Part shown: one piece after another, positions 35,777 through 48,853 of the stretch
How the letters are laid out: each line of letters starts with the position of its first letter
How positions within the stretch are numbered: position 1 is the first letter of the stretch
Source of the DNA: Artemisia argyi
Lineage: Eukaryota > Streptophyta > Magnoliopsida > Asterales > Asteraceae
Direction of reading: 5' to 3'
Assembly (NCBI GenBank): GCA_030686995.1
Contig: CM060691.1
Coordinates: forward strand, 89,587,055-89,651,054
Length of the DNA: 64,000 nt
Notes under the pieces: model-generated
The model's input: only the letters and a program-made list of their open reading frames with translations
The model's database searches: none
Told to the model about the DNA's origin: nothing
Translations under genes and position numbers: made by a program

Positions 35777-38058
35777 TTATCCCTGTGCTGTGCTCATTTG
35801 AGTTTCTTGTGTCTTACCACTAGAAAGAGACTCTGATGTAGATCCATATGCTGATGAGTGCTTCTTGGGATGGTCGAACGCACAAGTTCGACCCAGCTTA
35901 CAAAGACCTAGATTTTTAAAGTTCCAACATACACTCTTTCCCTGTTTTGATGACGAATACCAGAAAAAGCGAACTTAGATGACGGGAAAACAATTTGCTG
36001 TAATCAATAAAACCAATATGCAGTGAAATAAACTCTTCCATATTGAATGTATTGAAACAATATTCATGATTATAAAAATAAGAGGAATGGTTATAAGCCA
36101 TTTGAGCCACGTCCAAAAGCCAGAAGATGTGTGAATACTTACAGGTCTTATTGGCAGGCCAACGTCATTGAGAACACAAGTTTCTCTTTTTGGGGTATCC
36201 TCAGTGTAGTCCTCAAAAATTTCAACATTCGCTGCTGGAGGGGAAGAAGAAGACCACATTTCCATGCATTCAGGTGCCTATGTATAATATAAGCATATGT
36301 AGTTATTAATGCTGCATATTCTATAAAAAATGATTGAGTGGAAAATCATGAATTGACAAGCGGTCATGTAGCTTAAGGTCAGCTATTATCATGAGCACAT
36401 ATATACCAGAATGGATATATACATGAGACTATCGGATAGTCTTTGAAAGAAACAAAGTGCATATCCTTAGTAAAACTGTAAAAGCTAGCAAACTGTGGCG
36501 TGCTTAACAGAAGATGGCATGCTTGAGTGACTAAGAGAGGAAATATTGGTATATCCAGTAAAATCAGTAAGACAGGTTCTTTATTGACATACCTGATAAC
36601 CATCTAATACGCAATTTGGATACATGTACATGAAACTATCGGCCGTTATCACAGGTGCAGAAAGGTTCAATTGAGTCGCTTCAGAGTAATGGAGGACATA
36701 TCCTGCATCAGTAAGTTCTAAACCTTCTTTGTGATTACACATCGATTCACCCTTAACCACTGAACTTTCCTGTTCAGAATGTAAAACGAAGATAGGATCA
36801 GGGTGGTCGAACCTACAGTATGTGCCATAGTCACACATACCAGTACGCATGTAGAAAGAACATTCTGTCTTTCCCTGGTCAAACAGATAATATAGTTTAG
36901 TACAGGACATATAACTCTAAACATATGTTCCAAATCTTATAGTTTAGTACAGGACATATAACTCTAAACATATGTTCCAAATCTTATAAACGTTCAGTAG
37001 AATTCATTACGAATCTTTTCGGTAAACCAAGAACGTTTAGTTCCAGAGGATATTTTTCAGCCTCTGATTTGGGGTGATTGAATCTACAGAATTGTCCATA
37101 TTTACATACACCAGCAGAGTAAAACTGCAACAAGTAAGCGAAGGTAAGCAATATGTACAAACTATAAAGTAATTCTCTATAGAAGTACTGCAGTTTGATA
37201 CTTCTATACTCATAGTAAGTAATAAACACTTATGCTTATATAAATCTAATCACTGTAGAAAAAAATCATATACTCAATCATGTGCCCCAACAGGACCAAG
37301 TCAATATTGCAACATGGCAAATTAACCAAGCTCAACACTACAAAGCCAGTCTTTTCTCAGCATTTTCGATCTTTATGTAAAAATAAACATTGTGAATTTA
37401 ATGAACTTCACAAAGTTACTTTGACAATCATGAAAAACTGGATTTCCCTCTTATGTACTGCACTAATATCCGTGTTTGCACGAATAGACGAATCTATGTT
37501 AGAAAGTGTGTGAAGAAACATACCTTGCACGGAACGTCACTCATAATTTTAGATGGACTTCCAACACCATTTCCATTAGTAATTTCACAATCATCCTTCA
37601 AAACAACATTAACAAAACAAACACACATCACACTACTACATAAAAACAAAAGCATAAACAAAAACAAGATATAAAGTTACGGATTGTTATCTATCAAGCA
37701 ATTACATCTAATAATGTAAAGGATTGAGACACATATAGACAGAATAAAATACCATAGTCGAAACCGGGTGATTGAACTTGCACTTCAGCCCAAACTTGCA
37801 AGTCCCGGTTTTAATAAAGAACGAGCAATCCTCAGCATGGGGTCGGATAGGGTGCTTTATATTACCATCTTCATTACTATCATCACCGTTGTAACCAGAA
37901 TCACTAGAATCATGCAAAGAAGAATCAGTTTGGCTCGAGTCGAGTCCTACATTCTGAAAGTCTTGAACCAAACCATCAACTTTTGGTTCTTGGGGAAACA
38001 AACGTTCGAGATCGCAAAAGAACTTGTTCTTGATGCCTTCATCTCCAGTGTTCACCAT
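35777..38058 (-). CDS. CCCH-type zinc-finger protein, six exons
   Basis: Coding exons are 38058-37753, 37595-37524, 37124-37011, 36874-36593, 36277-36143 and 35941-35777 (stop TAA). All five introns are GT-AG and phase 0, giving about 357 aa with no stop. Four CCCH fingers are seen: residues 78-97, 125-143, 169-188 and 308-327, spaced C-X8-C-X5-C-X3-H (X7 in the second, which is built across an exon junction). Linkers 'ELNVLGLPKR' and 'NDVGLPIRP' are hallmarks of the plant HUA1/ZFN-like CCCH family, whose members bind RNA or DNA in the nucleus. Those proteins usually have five fingers; the segment where another would sit (about 259-303) has none. The N-terminus is acidic and serine-rich. An in-frame ATG 29 codons upstream (38145) is a possible alternative start; I prefer the inner one because the extension has no family-like sequence. 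It looks functional. Confidence 0.88.
36891..36984 (-). repeat. 47-bp tandem duplication filling most of an intron
   Basis: The unit beginning 'tatagtttagtacaggacat' occurs twice without visible change, 36891-36937 and 36938-36984, inside the 136-nt third intron of the CCCH gene. Both splice sites stay intact. Confidence 0.92.
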
Positions 38059-38149
38059 ATCCAGGAATGTAATTGTGGTTATGGTGCAGAACAAAGGCGT
38101 TTTTTTAAACCTGTTTGACTTTATAGAAGAGACCCTTTTGACCACTGCA

Positions 38150-39600
38150 ATATATATTTATTCATTAATTAATACATTTGAGTACACACAAACAAAAATG
38201 ATAATTAATGGATGTGAATCTTATTATGTAGATATTATATCATACCATTTAATTTCTCGTATATAACGTCGATGGTGTATAGTAATTTTAATTTGACTCT
38301 GCAATTTTTTATGTAATATATGACCGTAGAGTAAGTGATAGTGAAAAAAGTTAGTGGTTTAAATTGTAATTCAGTATTTAAATATCTAATAAATTATGTT
38401 GCATTTTATAAGTAAGAGTATTTTAGTAAAAAAATATCTCATTTTTTTATTTTTTAACAAATGTGCTTTCTTTTAATATCCAATATAAACTGTTACATTT
38501 TTATACCAAAAGGTAGATGAATAAATTAGTTATAAAGTTTACATGCTATATATTGACCGTTTACTCTGTTTATATAATATAAAGAGAATTCTACTATTGT
38601 AAGATAATAGTAGATGCAAATACATGCCAAATATATTTTGTTTTTAAAAGAAATTAATAACTAAAAGTATCCAAAATTTATGTATTGTAAGGTTATAACT
38701 TATAAGGATCAAGTTATTTTTTTGTTAAGCATAATGACACATTATAGAAAGATTGTCTATATACTTATGTAAGATATATTTACAGTAGTTATCCTCTTTA
38801 CTCAAAAAGAAAAAAACATACTGATATAATATGCCCATTTATAGCTCTATTGTTTATGAAACATTAATTTTTATTTTATTTTTATTGATGATTGTGTGGG
38901 TAAAATGGTCAACATCTCAACTAAAATGATTTTCTAATTAATGACTAAATAATTTCCTTTTATTAACTTGTATTTCTAATTCATTGTTGCCATAAAAGGT
39001 GAATTAATAACAACACAAACTCTTATAGCTAAAAGGATAAGATGTTCATGTATCAAATTAAATTGGGTTTTTTCTAACTTGAGCAGTAAATGCTTCTAAA
39101 CATGTGCTTAAGGCATAAGTTAGAAAAACTCATTTACATTAGGATTTAAGCTATACTTTTACTCTTTCAAATGATCCATTATAATACGTATACCAAAACA
39201 TGATACATGAACTTGATACTTTCTATTATATGTTAATTCGGTTAAATACCGAGTATTAACATGTGCATACTTTTACAAAATGTTTTTACTAAGGTACATG
39301 TAATAGGTTACAAGTGGGGTATATAAGTACAAAATAACAAATTCGTGTATCAGATGAGAACATTTTAGGTAAGCGTACCATAATGAAACATTTGAAAAAG
39401 TACACATTCATTGTATAGCTTAATCACTCTAAATTAAAAGCTTAATCACATTCATTGTATCAGATTTATGGGTATGAACAGATACATAACCAGAAAACTA
39501 AATAATGGTTATACCTTTGATAACTACAAATTTCCAAATTCAAGTAATAAAAGAAAACATTTCATTTCTTTTCATAAGAAATATATTGCCCCCATTTGAT
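38150..39600. other. Intergenic, AT-rich; likely promoter side of the CCCH gene
   Basis: No ORF or element end of note between the CCCH gene start and the 3' end of the DUF971 gene. Confidence 0.55.
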
Positions 39601-39608
39601 TATAACAA

Positions 39609-39686
39609 TTAACCAGCCTCTTCTTCACTTCTCACAAAATGCTCAAATGTTTCTTCAATCACGAAACAAGCATTTTCCTCTGGAAC
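39609..39686 (-). other. Putative last exon of the DUF971 gene (3' UTR or alternative C-terminus)
   Basis: A consensus acceptor 'aatcag' precedes an open stretch starting VPEENACFVIEETFEHFVR and closing with TAA. It pairs with the donor at 41002-41001. As the sequence stands, the stop lies before the donor, so this would be 3' UTR. Confidence 0.45.
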
Positions 39687-40330
39687 CTGATTAAACAACA
39701 TACAGTATCATTAATATGTACAACATATTCTTCCGTATGTAAAAAAATGCAGCACAGCAGAATCCTCATTATAATCTGTCAATCGACAATATCATGACTA
39801 TGCACATCATAGTCCAAATTTGGTTGGATTTTGGATTAGATCATCATTCCATTCTCTCAAGGATCATGTCAGACTAGGTAGAAATGATGATATCGACAAA
39901 TTTGACAGATGTGTATCAGGTCAAAAGGGTCAAACGTCTTGGCCAGGTCAGGTTAACAAACAAACATTCTGCGCCTACTATGGTAACAATAACCATCGTG
40001 ACAATTATGATCTAAACTTTCTGAAATTAAACCATCTAGAAGGTTGTATGCATTAAAAGCACATTTCGACTGACTTTCAACCCATTTGACCCGTTATAGC
40101 GAAATTTTTGTATCTTGTACGTTTGACCTGTAAAAGATACCAAATCTACCCTATATAAGGTATACCGGTTGAATCTGCCACCTTACCAAGGTCATTTTAC
40201 TCAGCTATGATTATGACATATTTGATATTGTCCTTAATCGATTAAATGTAACATCAATTCTAGAAACTGGCAAGCTATGAGCCTTCAAGATACTAATAAA
40301 CACACCAAAAACTATTCAAAAGAATTTGAT

Positions 40331-40655
40331 AAACGGCACCAAATGTCCATTATGCTCGGGGAAAGTTGATTCACATCCCCAATTATTATTTGAGTCTTTG
40401 TTTTAAACACATGTTTAGGAGAGTATTCAGGGTTTTGCTTATGTGAGTGATGTTTCTGGTAAATGGATTGATATTTCTTGTTCTTGACAACGAGTTCCAA
40501 TACTAATAAAGTTTGATTTATAGTTGGTCGATTAGTAGTGAATGCTGCAGCCTACTATGTTCGGCAGGAATGCAAAGATCAAATACTTAACGACGGAGAA
40601 CCCGAGATCAAGCTTTTGATATCATGTATGGAGTGGTTCCATTATAATTTCTGAC
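40331..40655 (+). pseudogene. LINE fragment: zf-RVT end of a reverse-transcriptase ORF
   Basis: 'TKCPLCSGKVDSHPQLLFES' matches the zinc-binding zf-RVT domain near the end of plant LINE ORF2, and 'AAYYVRQECKDQILNDGEP' fits the 'YFIWQERN' block that follows. A stop and shifts separate the two. The final cysteine of the finger is replaced. It lies in the last intron of the DUF971 gene, on the opposite strand. Confidence 0.6.
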
Positions 40656-41003
40656 AATCAGGTTAACAAAATCTACTCAAAAGAACTCGATGAAGGCAAA
40701 GTGGAAGATATATGAACCAGGAGGCGATGAGCTTTAAACTGTCATCGATTAAATGTAGCCATCTGTTTTTATTATAAGGTTTTGGTTGGTTGATGATTGT
40801 TTGTTTAATTTCGATTTTGCTAGGTTCCTGGCTGTCATTTTGGTTCACAGGGCATGTCTCATCCCTATGTTTGATGGGGTTACTCCATCAAATTTGTCAA
40901 AAAAATTTGTAACTGCTTTGGTGACACTATAAATGTTTACTGGGGTATCATCACCCATACATATAACTTTAGCAAGAGGTGTAGCAAGTGTAAGAAAAAT
41001 ACC

Positions 41004-43660
41004 TTATTTTTTTGCATGAGGGTCACGGCTAAGACCATGTTTCTTCAACGTGTTGATGTAATTTCTCATGAGTGTGAATTTATTGCTTCCAAGATGGTAA
41101 AAATAGTCCCATGTATATATCCCAGTTTTATGCAAGTCATCAAAAAGTAACCTTAAAAAATCAATTAATAGAAATCACTTCATTAGAATCAGGACTCGAT
41201 GATGTACACTAAACAATTAATGTACCCATAGTAGGTACCTTACCCCGTAGTTTCCTACAGGTTCTGCAGACATGATCCCTACATGACGGCGTCCATATAT
41301 TACCTGATTTAATGAGGTTACACTCTGAAATCAGAACATAGTTCATGGGATATCCAAAATAAAAAACTTGATCCAATTAATGACAGCATTTCGGGTTTAT
41401 AGTTGTAAACGAGACATTACTAATCTAAGTGTAGAAATAAATGGAAGCATAAAACTGAAGTAAATACTAGTATACTACATGCATGCAAGGATTTGCTGAA
41501 GCTAAGCCTTTTGTAATATTTAACCTTACTATTTTAGTATCACTGAGCAAAGAACCATCCACACGAGCAATTTATGAGAGTTTAATGAGGCTCTATATTG
41601 CACGGTTAAACAGATCAATAAGATGGATTTTCTGGGAGCATGGACTTCAAGATATTGAACTGGCACGGGACATCAAATTATTCATAACTTTTACTCACTG
41701 AAATCCACTCGTTCAGAAATTGAGTGGAAGTACCAAGAATTACCCTGAATCTGCATATCTAGATAACTGAAAATGTAACAATCTAGAGACAATCCTAATC
41801 TGGAGTTAAGAGTCCAGAATCCTATTCACCATAATTTAAGGGGCGTTATCTTATTAATTATCATGCAGATGAAATGCATCAACTTATGTTAAGATAGGCA
41901 CCCCAGATAAGTTATCCATATACAGAGAGGTCTTAGACCTCAGAGCATATCCAAAGGCGAAACTGAAGATGGGTTGACGCATTGGAGGTAAGGGCTGAAA
42001 AAGGGTTGACGGATGACCCATTGGACCTTAGAACAATATAGGTTGATATACATCAACCTACTGTTAATTTTAGTTGTGGGAGTAAAAAGTAGGTTAGAGA
42101 TTGCGTTGAAAAGCTGTTTTGCATTTGGGTGAAACATAGATTAATAAACTTGAAGAGTTATTGCATGGAGATGCTCATAAGGTGAACTTGAAGAATCATA
42201 GGGTGTTTGGGTTACCAAAGACATCCCAAAAGACATACTCACGTGAAACTGTGTAAGTCTTCAAAAAGTGTGTGGAAAATTACAACATCAAGTTCGCCTC
42301 CCAAGTTCCAAAAACTCATAAATGTGTGAGAAAAGCTGGTAACAAGTTTTTTTGTTAGTTTTACAACCCTTTTATGTGCTCTCAGCCTAAACTCTCTGCT
42401 TTCTCCCAAATCTCTCGTTGTACACATCTATGTGTTTACATGATAGTATGATACTATGAGAAGAAGATCCAAGAGCCATAACCCCCTAGTGGTTCAGTAT
42501 TAATAGGTAGTCAAGAACTCAAGATCAATCAACAGGCAAATTATTAGGGTACAACTAGATACATACGGAGTAACTGATATTGCATGAGAATGATTTGGGA
42601 AAAAATGTGATGCTTAAAGTTTTGTCATCTGATCTCCTAATTAATTAGAGTATAATTTCTTAACAAAGCATTCTTTTTTTTTATATTGATAACAATGTAA
42701 TCATTAACTATAGCATGAAGATAGTACTATCCAATGCAAAGATTATACAATGAATTCTCTATACTTAAAATATTATCACGCAGTTTTTCCAACCAAAATA
42801 TAATGATATGTGGATTCCGCCAAAAATATCATATTTTACATAACTCATTTTAGATGAATAGGACAACAAAGTTTTCTAAAGCCCAAAACAAAAGCAAGTT
42901 CAATGTGTTACATGTTGTTACCAATCAATTCCAAGGGTTTTGGTAAGGATTAAGAAAATGGAACTTGGTTTATAGAATATACTTTCCTAGAATATATTTC
43001 AACAACTTATTAATTCCAATGTTACAATTTCATTATAACATTTCCACAAAAGTCTGGCAGCCAATCTAATACCGCAAAGAAAGAAGTTACAATGCTCAGT
43101 TGGCGTGTCACAAACAACTTAAAGAGGCGTTTGGTATTGCATTCAAAAGAGACAAATTACCAACTTCATTTTCAAGTCCCATTTCTAGTGTTTGGGTTTA
43201 ATATCATATAATCACATTCACTCTCAAAGAAAAAAAAAAAAAAAAAGAAAAAAAAAAAGGTACCTTTTCACCAGCAACTGATCTGATCTTACTATCAACA
43301 GCAGGACTCAGAACCCTCAAATATTCAGCAGGCAAAATATATCGAATTCCATTAACATATTCCACCTCAACCTAACAAAAAAAACCATTCACCATATTAT
43401 AAAAAAGAACATCTAAACAATACAAAAAGAGCATAATACGCAAAGAAGATATTAGATAGAGATAAAGTAATACTTACATTCTTTGGAGCATGAAGGGCGA
43501 ATCTGATCAGCCAGGGACAATCGCCGGCTGCTCTCTGTACGGAAGACATTTTTGGTCCTTTGCTTTCTTTGTTAAGCCCACATAAGTAGAGTCCAGGATT
43601 GTTTTTGAACATGTCCATTGTGGAGCTGCTCAAAAGAGTCCAACGGGTTATGCATGGCAA
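41004..43660 (-). CDS. DUF971 (GBBH-like N-terminal domain) protein, four coding exons
   Basis: Exons are 43660-43478, 43371-43264, 41303-41239 and 41151-41004; introns are GT-AG and the joined frame gives about 167 aa. Key stretches are 'VEVEYVNGIRYILPAEYLRV' (62-81), 'IYGRRHVGIMSAEPVGNYGV' and 'FDDLHKTGIYTWDYFYHLG'. The last two are the signature of the DUF971/PF06155 fold, found alone in small bacterial and plant proteins and at the N-terminus of gamma-butyrobetaine hydroxylases. The plant protein's role is not established; the start (MPCITRWTLLSSSTMDMFKN) might be an organelle presequence, which is a guess. The frame ends in a TAA right after a run of seven A. Immediately beyond it lies a GT donor, and an acceptor at 39687 could add a 25-codon acidic exon in another frame. 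The two long introns hold a MITE and a LINE fragment. Confidence 0.85.
41943..42176. repeat. Tourist-like MITE in a DUF971 intron
   Basis: The ends GAGCATATCCAAAGG and, inverted, GAGCATCTCCATGC resemble PIF/Harbinger-derived MITE termini. The interior is short and non-coding. The 3-bp duplication could not be confirmed. Confidence 0.5.
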
Positions 43661-44019
43661 TGTTACGACCCCAAGGTCTTTGAATATAGTTTTTAAAAGA
43701 TTAAGTTTCGCTATTCAAAAAGGGCTAGCGACGCAGCTTGTTGCCCGCTTGCCTGTCGCTTCAGTGTAAAACTTTTCTTTATATATAATTAGATCTTAAG
43801 AAAAAAAGCTTAATTATAAGGTGCCTACTTAGATACCCGCGTGATGCAGCGATATCAAAGTGAGAGAAAATAATTGTGATTGTTAAAGCTATACGATCTT
43901 GGTAGTTGTTGATAATGGAGAGAACACAAAAATGAAAATGTCATTTTTTTTACTCACCTTCACGTAATGGAGTTTTATATATATATACTAGCCTAAGGCC
44001 CGGCCGTTGGCCGGCTAGC

Positions 44020-45640
44020 TTAAATAATTTTTTTTATCAAACTTAACAAATTATTGTAATCATAATGTTGAAATCATGATGTTGTAGAATAAAAAATGAT
44101 ATAAAATATATAACCTTTAATGTAATGCTTAAATGATAACATGCTATAACAAAATTTTAAAAAGAAAATCAAAGACGATTTAAGACTTCTTTGAACACAA
44201 CGTTTGTTGTGTGATTACAGTCCATCACTGTCACAACACAATATCCCTGCATCAATAACCAAAAAGATTAGTCTTCCGATAAAAGTCTCACCGTGCTTTA
44301 TTACATGTATAAAGTGAAGTAAAAACAAAGTCCTGTAACAACCGTTGAATATATTTATGTTTCTAAATGGACTTAGTTGCAAGAACCGTTTCCCCAACAT
44401 AAAACTCCATTATGAGGTAGAGACATTATTCATCTTGAAATGAATACTAAAGTTTAACAATGCAGTTGCTATACTATCAAATCTATCAAATAGTGAAGCA
44501 TATAATAACTTAATGCGTTTACGTCTATGGGGTCAAATCAGATTGTAGTCTCGAACGAACAGGGGAAATATCTAACCAAACTTCAAATGCATAATATATA
44601 AAGCCACAACCAAAGAGAGTTTAGATTGTACTTCCCCAGGTATTCAATAATGCCCAGACTACTCTGTAACTGTTTCTCTAGTTTTCTTTAACAACCTGTT
44701 TAGCATTTTAACTATACTTGCCAAACACTCCTTTATTATAGTTTTATAATCATCTTCCTAAATTATGAGCCTACGAAGAAAAAAAAAAAGACTAAAACAA
44801 ACCTGATTTAGCAACATTATAAATTTATAATATACCGATATCATAATAGGGGGATATTATAATAAAGATATTGATTTAATATACTTAATAAAAGTGGAAA
44901 TGTATAATGTTCACATACCTGATCACCATCACCTACATCAACATAAGGAAACGACACACCTCAATACACTACAAAGTGACTTAGCACATGATACTTTCCA
45001 ATACCGTACCCCGGATACTTCTCGCTCAGCTTTTGGAGAGAGCTGGAGGGTAAGTCACAACAGACACGTACATGCATTGGCAACCTTTAGTCAATGTGTA
45101 AACTCCCATAACCATACTCCCTGAACTATACTCCTTGAATCATACCCCTGAACCGTAACCCCTGCTAAAAACCAATAAGCTGATAACATAAGACGGTAAC
45201 CATAACCATTGATAAAATCTAATAAGCTGATAAGATAAGATGGTCACCCAATTCGTTTTGTAGCCAATTTATAGAGTTAAATCATTAACCCAAAGCTTTA
45301 AAAATTGGATCAATCTAGACATTTCGAATGCTTATATCTCTGACCCAAAGTTTATGAGCTTGAATCTTTTTGACATGCTGGTCTTTTTCAGTTTTAAAGT
45401 ATCCATTTACGTTGAACTTTGGGTTGATGATTCATGGGATATTGATTCATTACGCATTTCCACTACATAATCTAAACATTAACATATAGATTAACAAATA
45501 TTGATCCATTACCCAATTCAGATACTTATGTAACAATTTTTTAACCATCAATAAACTTTGCATCAGGTATATTATAACTTTTTGTGTTAAACATACTCTT
45601 TAAGCTTGCTCTATGATTATGACACACATTTGACCGACTA
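44020..45640. other. Non-coding part of the Helitron-like element
   Basis: No recognisable domain. Open stretches at 44215-44400 and 44894-45124 lack family resemblance. Confidence 0.45.
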
Positions 45641-45652
45641 TCATGAATCAAT

Positions 45653-45841
45653 TTAAGAAACGCGAACCTCCATTTGTTCGTCGTCTATGCTATTTGTGAA
45701 ATTGTCAGCTTCGAGTACTTCAAGCGCTTCTTGCTTCTTGGCAGGGGATGTGCTGAAAACAGTTACTTCTACACCAAAAGCCTTGTCCAACGTCAACACT
45801 AATATTCTGTTGCTATTGACCTTCTTCCTCTTCTTCAACAT
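45653..45841 (-). pseudogene. Exon fragment of a CAD/mannitol dehydrogenase-type alcohol dehydrogenase
   Basis: 'KAFGVEVTVFSTSPAKKQEA' followed by 'LEADNFTNSIDDEQM' matches the NADP-binding Rossmann region of cinnamyl alcohol dehydrogenase-like proteins (AKAFG.KVTV.STSP.K..EA...LGAD.F...D..QM). Only this part is present. The sequence before it (MLKKRKK...) and the end after EQM are unrelated. The glycine of LGAD is changed to E. It is a captured or relic fragment, not a working gene. Confidence 0.75.
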
Positions 45842-46029
45842 TTAGTAGAAACTGGTGTCAATAGCGTCGAAAGATCAGGAAATCTAAGAATGTTGCATAC
45901 ATAAGATAAACATATTAGTGCCACTAATTTTTACATCTGAGGTCTATAAATCCACGCAAAAACTAATACCAATAGATCACTTAACTTTTAAAACTCTATC
46001 AAAAACTTACTTGCAAAAAATCAGGTCTT

Positions 46030-47937
46030 AATTGAAGTCAGATTCCAGAGGTTGTGATTGCTGATCGTGCGACTATTTTTTCATGAGAACAACATCCCCA
46101 TGCTTCCATTATCCGCACTTTCAAGCCTTCACCTGATGCGTATAAAAGTTAAACCATATGACTTGTAATATGTTTACTCGTATGCAGAAATGTGCCTGTA
46201 TCACAACATTCTTACCTTTCTTGCACATTTGATTCAAGTATAAAGAGCACAGTTTTGAGCCAATAAATCCGATAAAGAACCCTGAAATATGCAAACACAA
46301 AGTGTAAGCTTACACTATTGATAACATAATTTGGGATGAAAACCATGTCATAATTGATCTTACCAAGTGCACAAAGCTTCCTAAATGAAACAATATGACC
46401 ATATTCGGATCCAAGAAGTAGCAATGGTGCCACCTGAAAGCATACACCATGGGTCTTAAAGCATTGCGTAGTGTAAACTGAAGTTAACTAATAATTAAAC
46501 CATGGAATGGATTTACTTTTAGGGTCATGGATGGTTCGCCTGAAAATAGCTCTAGATCTTTTGAGATAGCAAAATTTACTGCAGGAAGTAAAACTCTAGC
46601 CGCTGTTAGAATGTTACAGATTGCATAACCAATAATTAATGAATACTCACCCTGCAAATCTCTTTAAACTTAGTATAGTACAATCTTGATATGCAATTCC
46701 AAACACCCTCAAAACATGCACCAATCAATCACAAACACTCCAGTCTGAATTTTTTGAACCTAAACATACTTAAATCGCTTTTGGAACTAATGCTAAGAAC
46801 ATACTTAAATAAAATGAAAATCCCCATACATGATCACAAATTAACCCCTTAAATAGGTGAGTAATACTACTTTCCAAACTCAAAATAACTAAATGATCCT
46901 CCTAATCAAGCATATGAATCCACTAAGTCCATGACACTGAAAGCCTACCTAATCCATTACTATCCACAATCATAAAAATGGGTCCATGTTATCCCATACC
47001 AATCTAATCTAATAAATAAATATGAAAGAATGACTTACAGTTTGATACATATAGCTATCAAGTTCATCCACGAAACCATTAGCAGGCAATAATTTGGCTA
47101 ATGCAACAACCTGAATTACAACCGACTCAAATTCAAATAATTCCATATATTAGCATAAACATTTATAGTACATAAGTAACTGCTTCACTCGTACCTCATA
47201 TAACAACAACCAATTCAGCTCCATTTGTCTTGTCAAACATGTTAATCAAGCCCAAATTCATCCATTCCTTGCTTATGATTAGCAAACCTGACTTCAGCGG
47301 CAAGGTTCTATGATCAGCGACACATCAGCCTAAGTAACCCGCTTCAAAAAAAAAATAAAGATCGCGTTATGCATCCATAATAAAAAATGTTCATAAAAAG
47401 TTTTTAAACTAAAAATGAGCTTATGAGCTTTCCCAATTTCAACTACCTATATGGAATAAACAATATCATTGTTACACCACACTTCTGAGTTTTTTTTTTT
47501 TTTTTTTTTTTTTTCATTTTCTGAAATTCACGATTGCTTGTCATCAAACTTGTTTTAATGAGAAACATCTCTGAACCATTAGACCAATTACTACACTGTT
47601 TGGGTTAGATTATTATATTTCAATAAGGTAACTACATTTAAGATGTTTGAATAAGCTTATTCTGGTAAAATGACCAAAATGGACATAACTAACTGAGCTC
47701 ATAAGCTTATCCAAAGACTATAACAGCCATATTATTGACAAATAAGTTGATAAGCCCAAAAAGATAATTGTATTAATGGTTAGAGCAATCGAAACATACT
47801 TTCGGGTGAATGAGTGATTTACCTTGTAATTTGAAAATTGCCATTGTCAACAAAAAGCTCCATCACGGCAGAGTGTATTATGGGTGATGATGCAAGACTT
47901 AACCTATTCATATAACTCCGCACACCCTGAAAATAAA
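46030..47937 (-). pseudogene. Unidentified multi-exon gene fragment inside the Helitron-like element
   Basis: At least six exon-like segments with GT-AG borders follow in order on the minus strand: 47937-47823 (GVRSYMNRLSLASSPIIHSA...), 47110-47039 (VVALAKLLPANGFVDELDSY...), about 46610-46522 (ARVLLPAVNFAISKDLELFS...), about 46430-46362 (VAPLLLLGSEYGHIVSFRKL...), about 46285-46217 (FFIGFIGSKLCSLYLNQM) and about 46132-46040 (GLKVRIMEAWGCCSHEKIVA...). A hydrophobic glycine-containing stretch in the fifth suggests a membrane segment. The last segment shifts frame: the expected continuation 'WNLTSIKT' is one base out of register. I do not recognise the family with certainty. The consistent strand and intact splice borders suggest capture of one genomic block. 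Confidence 0.5.
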
Positions 47938-48853
47938 AGAAACAAATTGAAAATCATAATGCTTATTGCACAAATTAAAAATTGAGACTTAAAATGAATA
48001 AAATAAAAAAATGCGCTTGTTTTCAAATTGAACATTGTTCAACAAAATGGAAAACTAACATTTGTGTCCACAACTTTTGGTTTATGATAGCAATTCACTA
48101 TTTTTGTCCACCTGATATCTAGACACCCCTTTGCCCTACCTATTTATTTTGTAGACATTGTAACTTTGTAAGCTTGTTAGCAGGGAATAAAAAATTAAAG
48201 CAAAGTTTGTTACCTTTTATGCAATAAGTTGCTGGAAATTCAACTTACATATGTTAAGTACTGATTTGGGAGTTAGGATATGAAAGAATGCGCGTTTGCC
48301 ATCATTGATGCTCTTTAGATATGTTCATCACATGTGTTCCAACAGCACGAAGATTGCATCAGTTTCCATAACCTTTTTAATCACCTGCAAATGAACAGAA
48401 TACGACGATTGTTCAAGTGGCTGAAAGTCACCAAAACTATTCAAAAGTTACAATACATAGTTCTGGTTTTTACTAAAGTTTCTTATATTAGTATCATAAC
48501 AGAGTCTTCCCTATTCTTATATACTCCCACACTATATAGAACTAACATATTTATAACTTACAATAGCATCAGCCGTTGTTGTTCTAGATTGAGGACTTCA
48601 AAAACACATAAAACCTTATAAGACATGCCTAACTCTACAAAAGAGTAAACTGATGTATAAGGAAAATGTATTCTACACATATCTTGTTGCAAGAAAAACA
48701 AATCCATTATACCCATATAGTAGGCACAAATGAAAAAGTAATACAGATCCATTATCTATTATACAAATATACTATTGTATTATTTAGTGTCTTTTTGGTT
48801 GTTAATTTCATTAGACATTCTATAAAATGGACATTGTATAGGATTGTACATAC

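Noticed and set aside
39820..40056. Plus-strand 78-aa ORF near the DUF971 gene
   Set aside because: It contains two cysteines and two histidines, but the spacing fits no finger and no homology is evident. It lies in an intron or 3' region.
43826..43855. Another Helitron 3' end ('cttagatacccgcgtgatgc')
   Set aside because: It resembles the end at 52659 but lacks the A/T insertion context and a clean hairpin. At best a relic.
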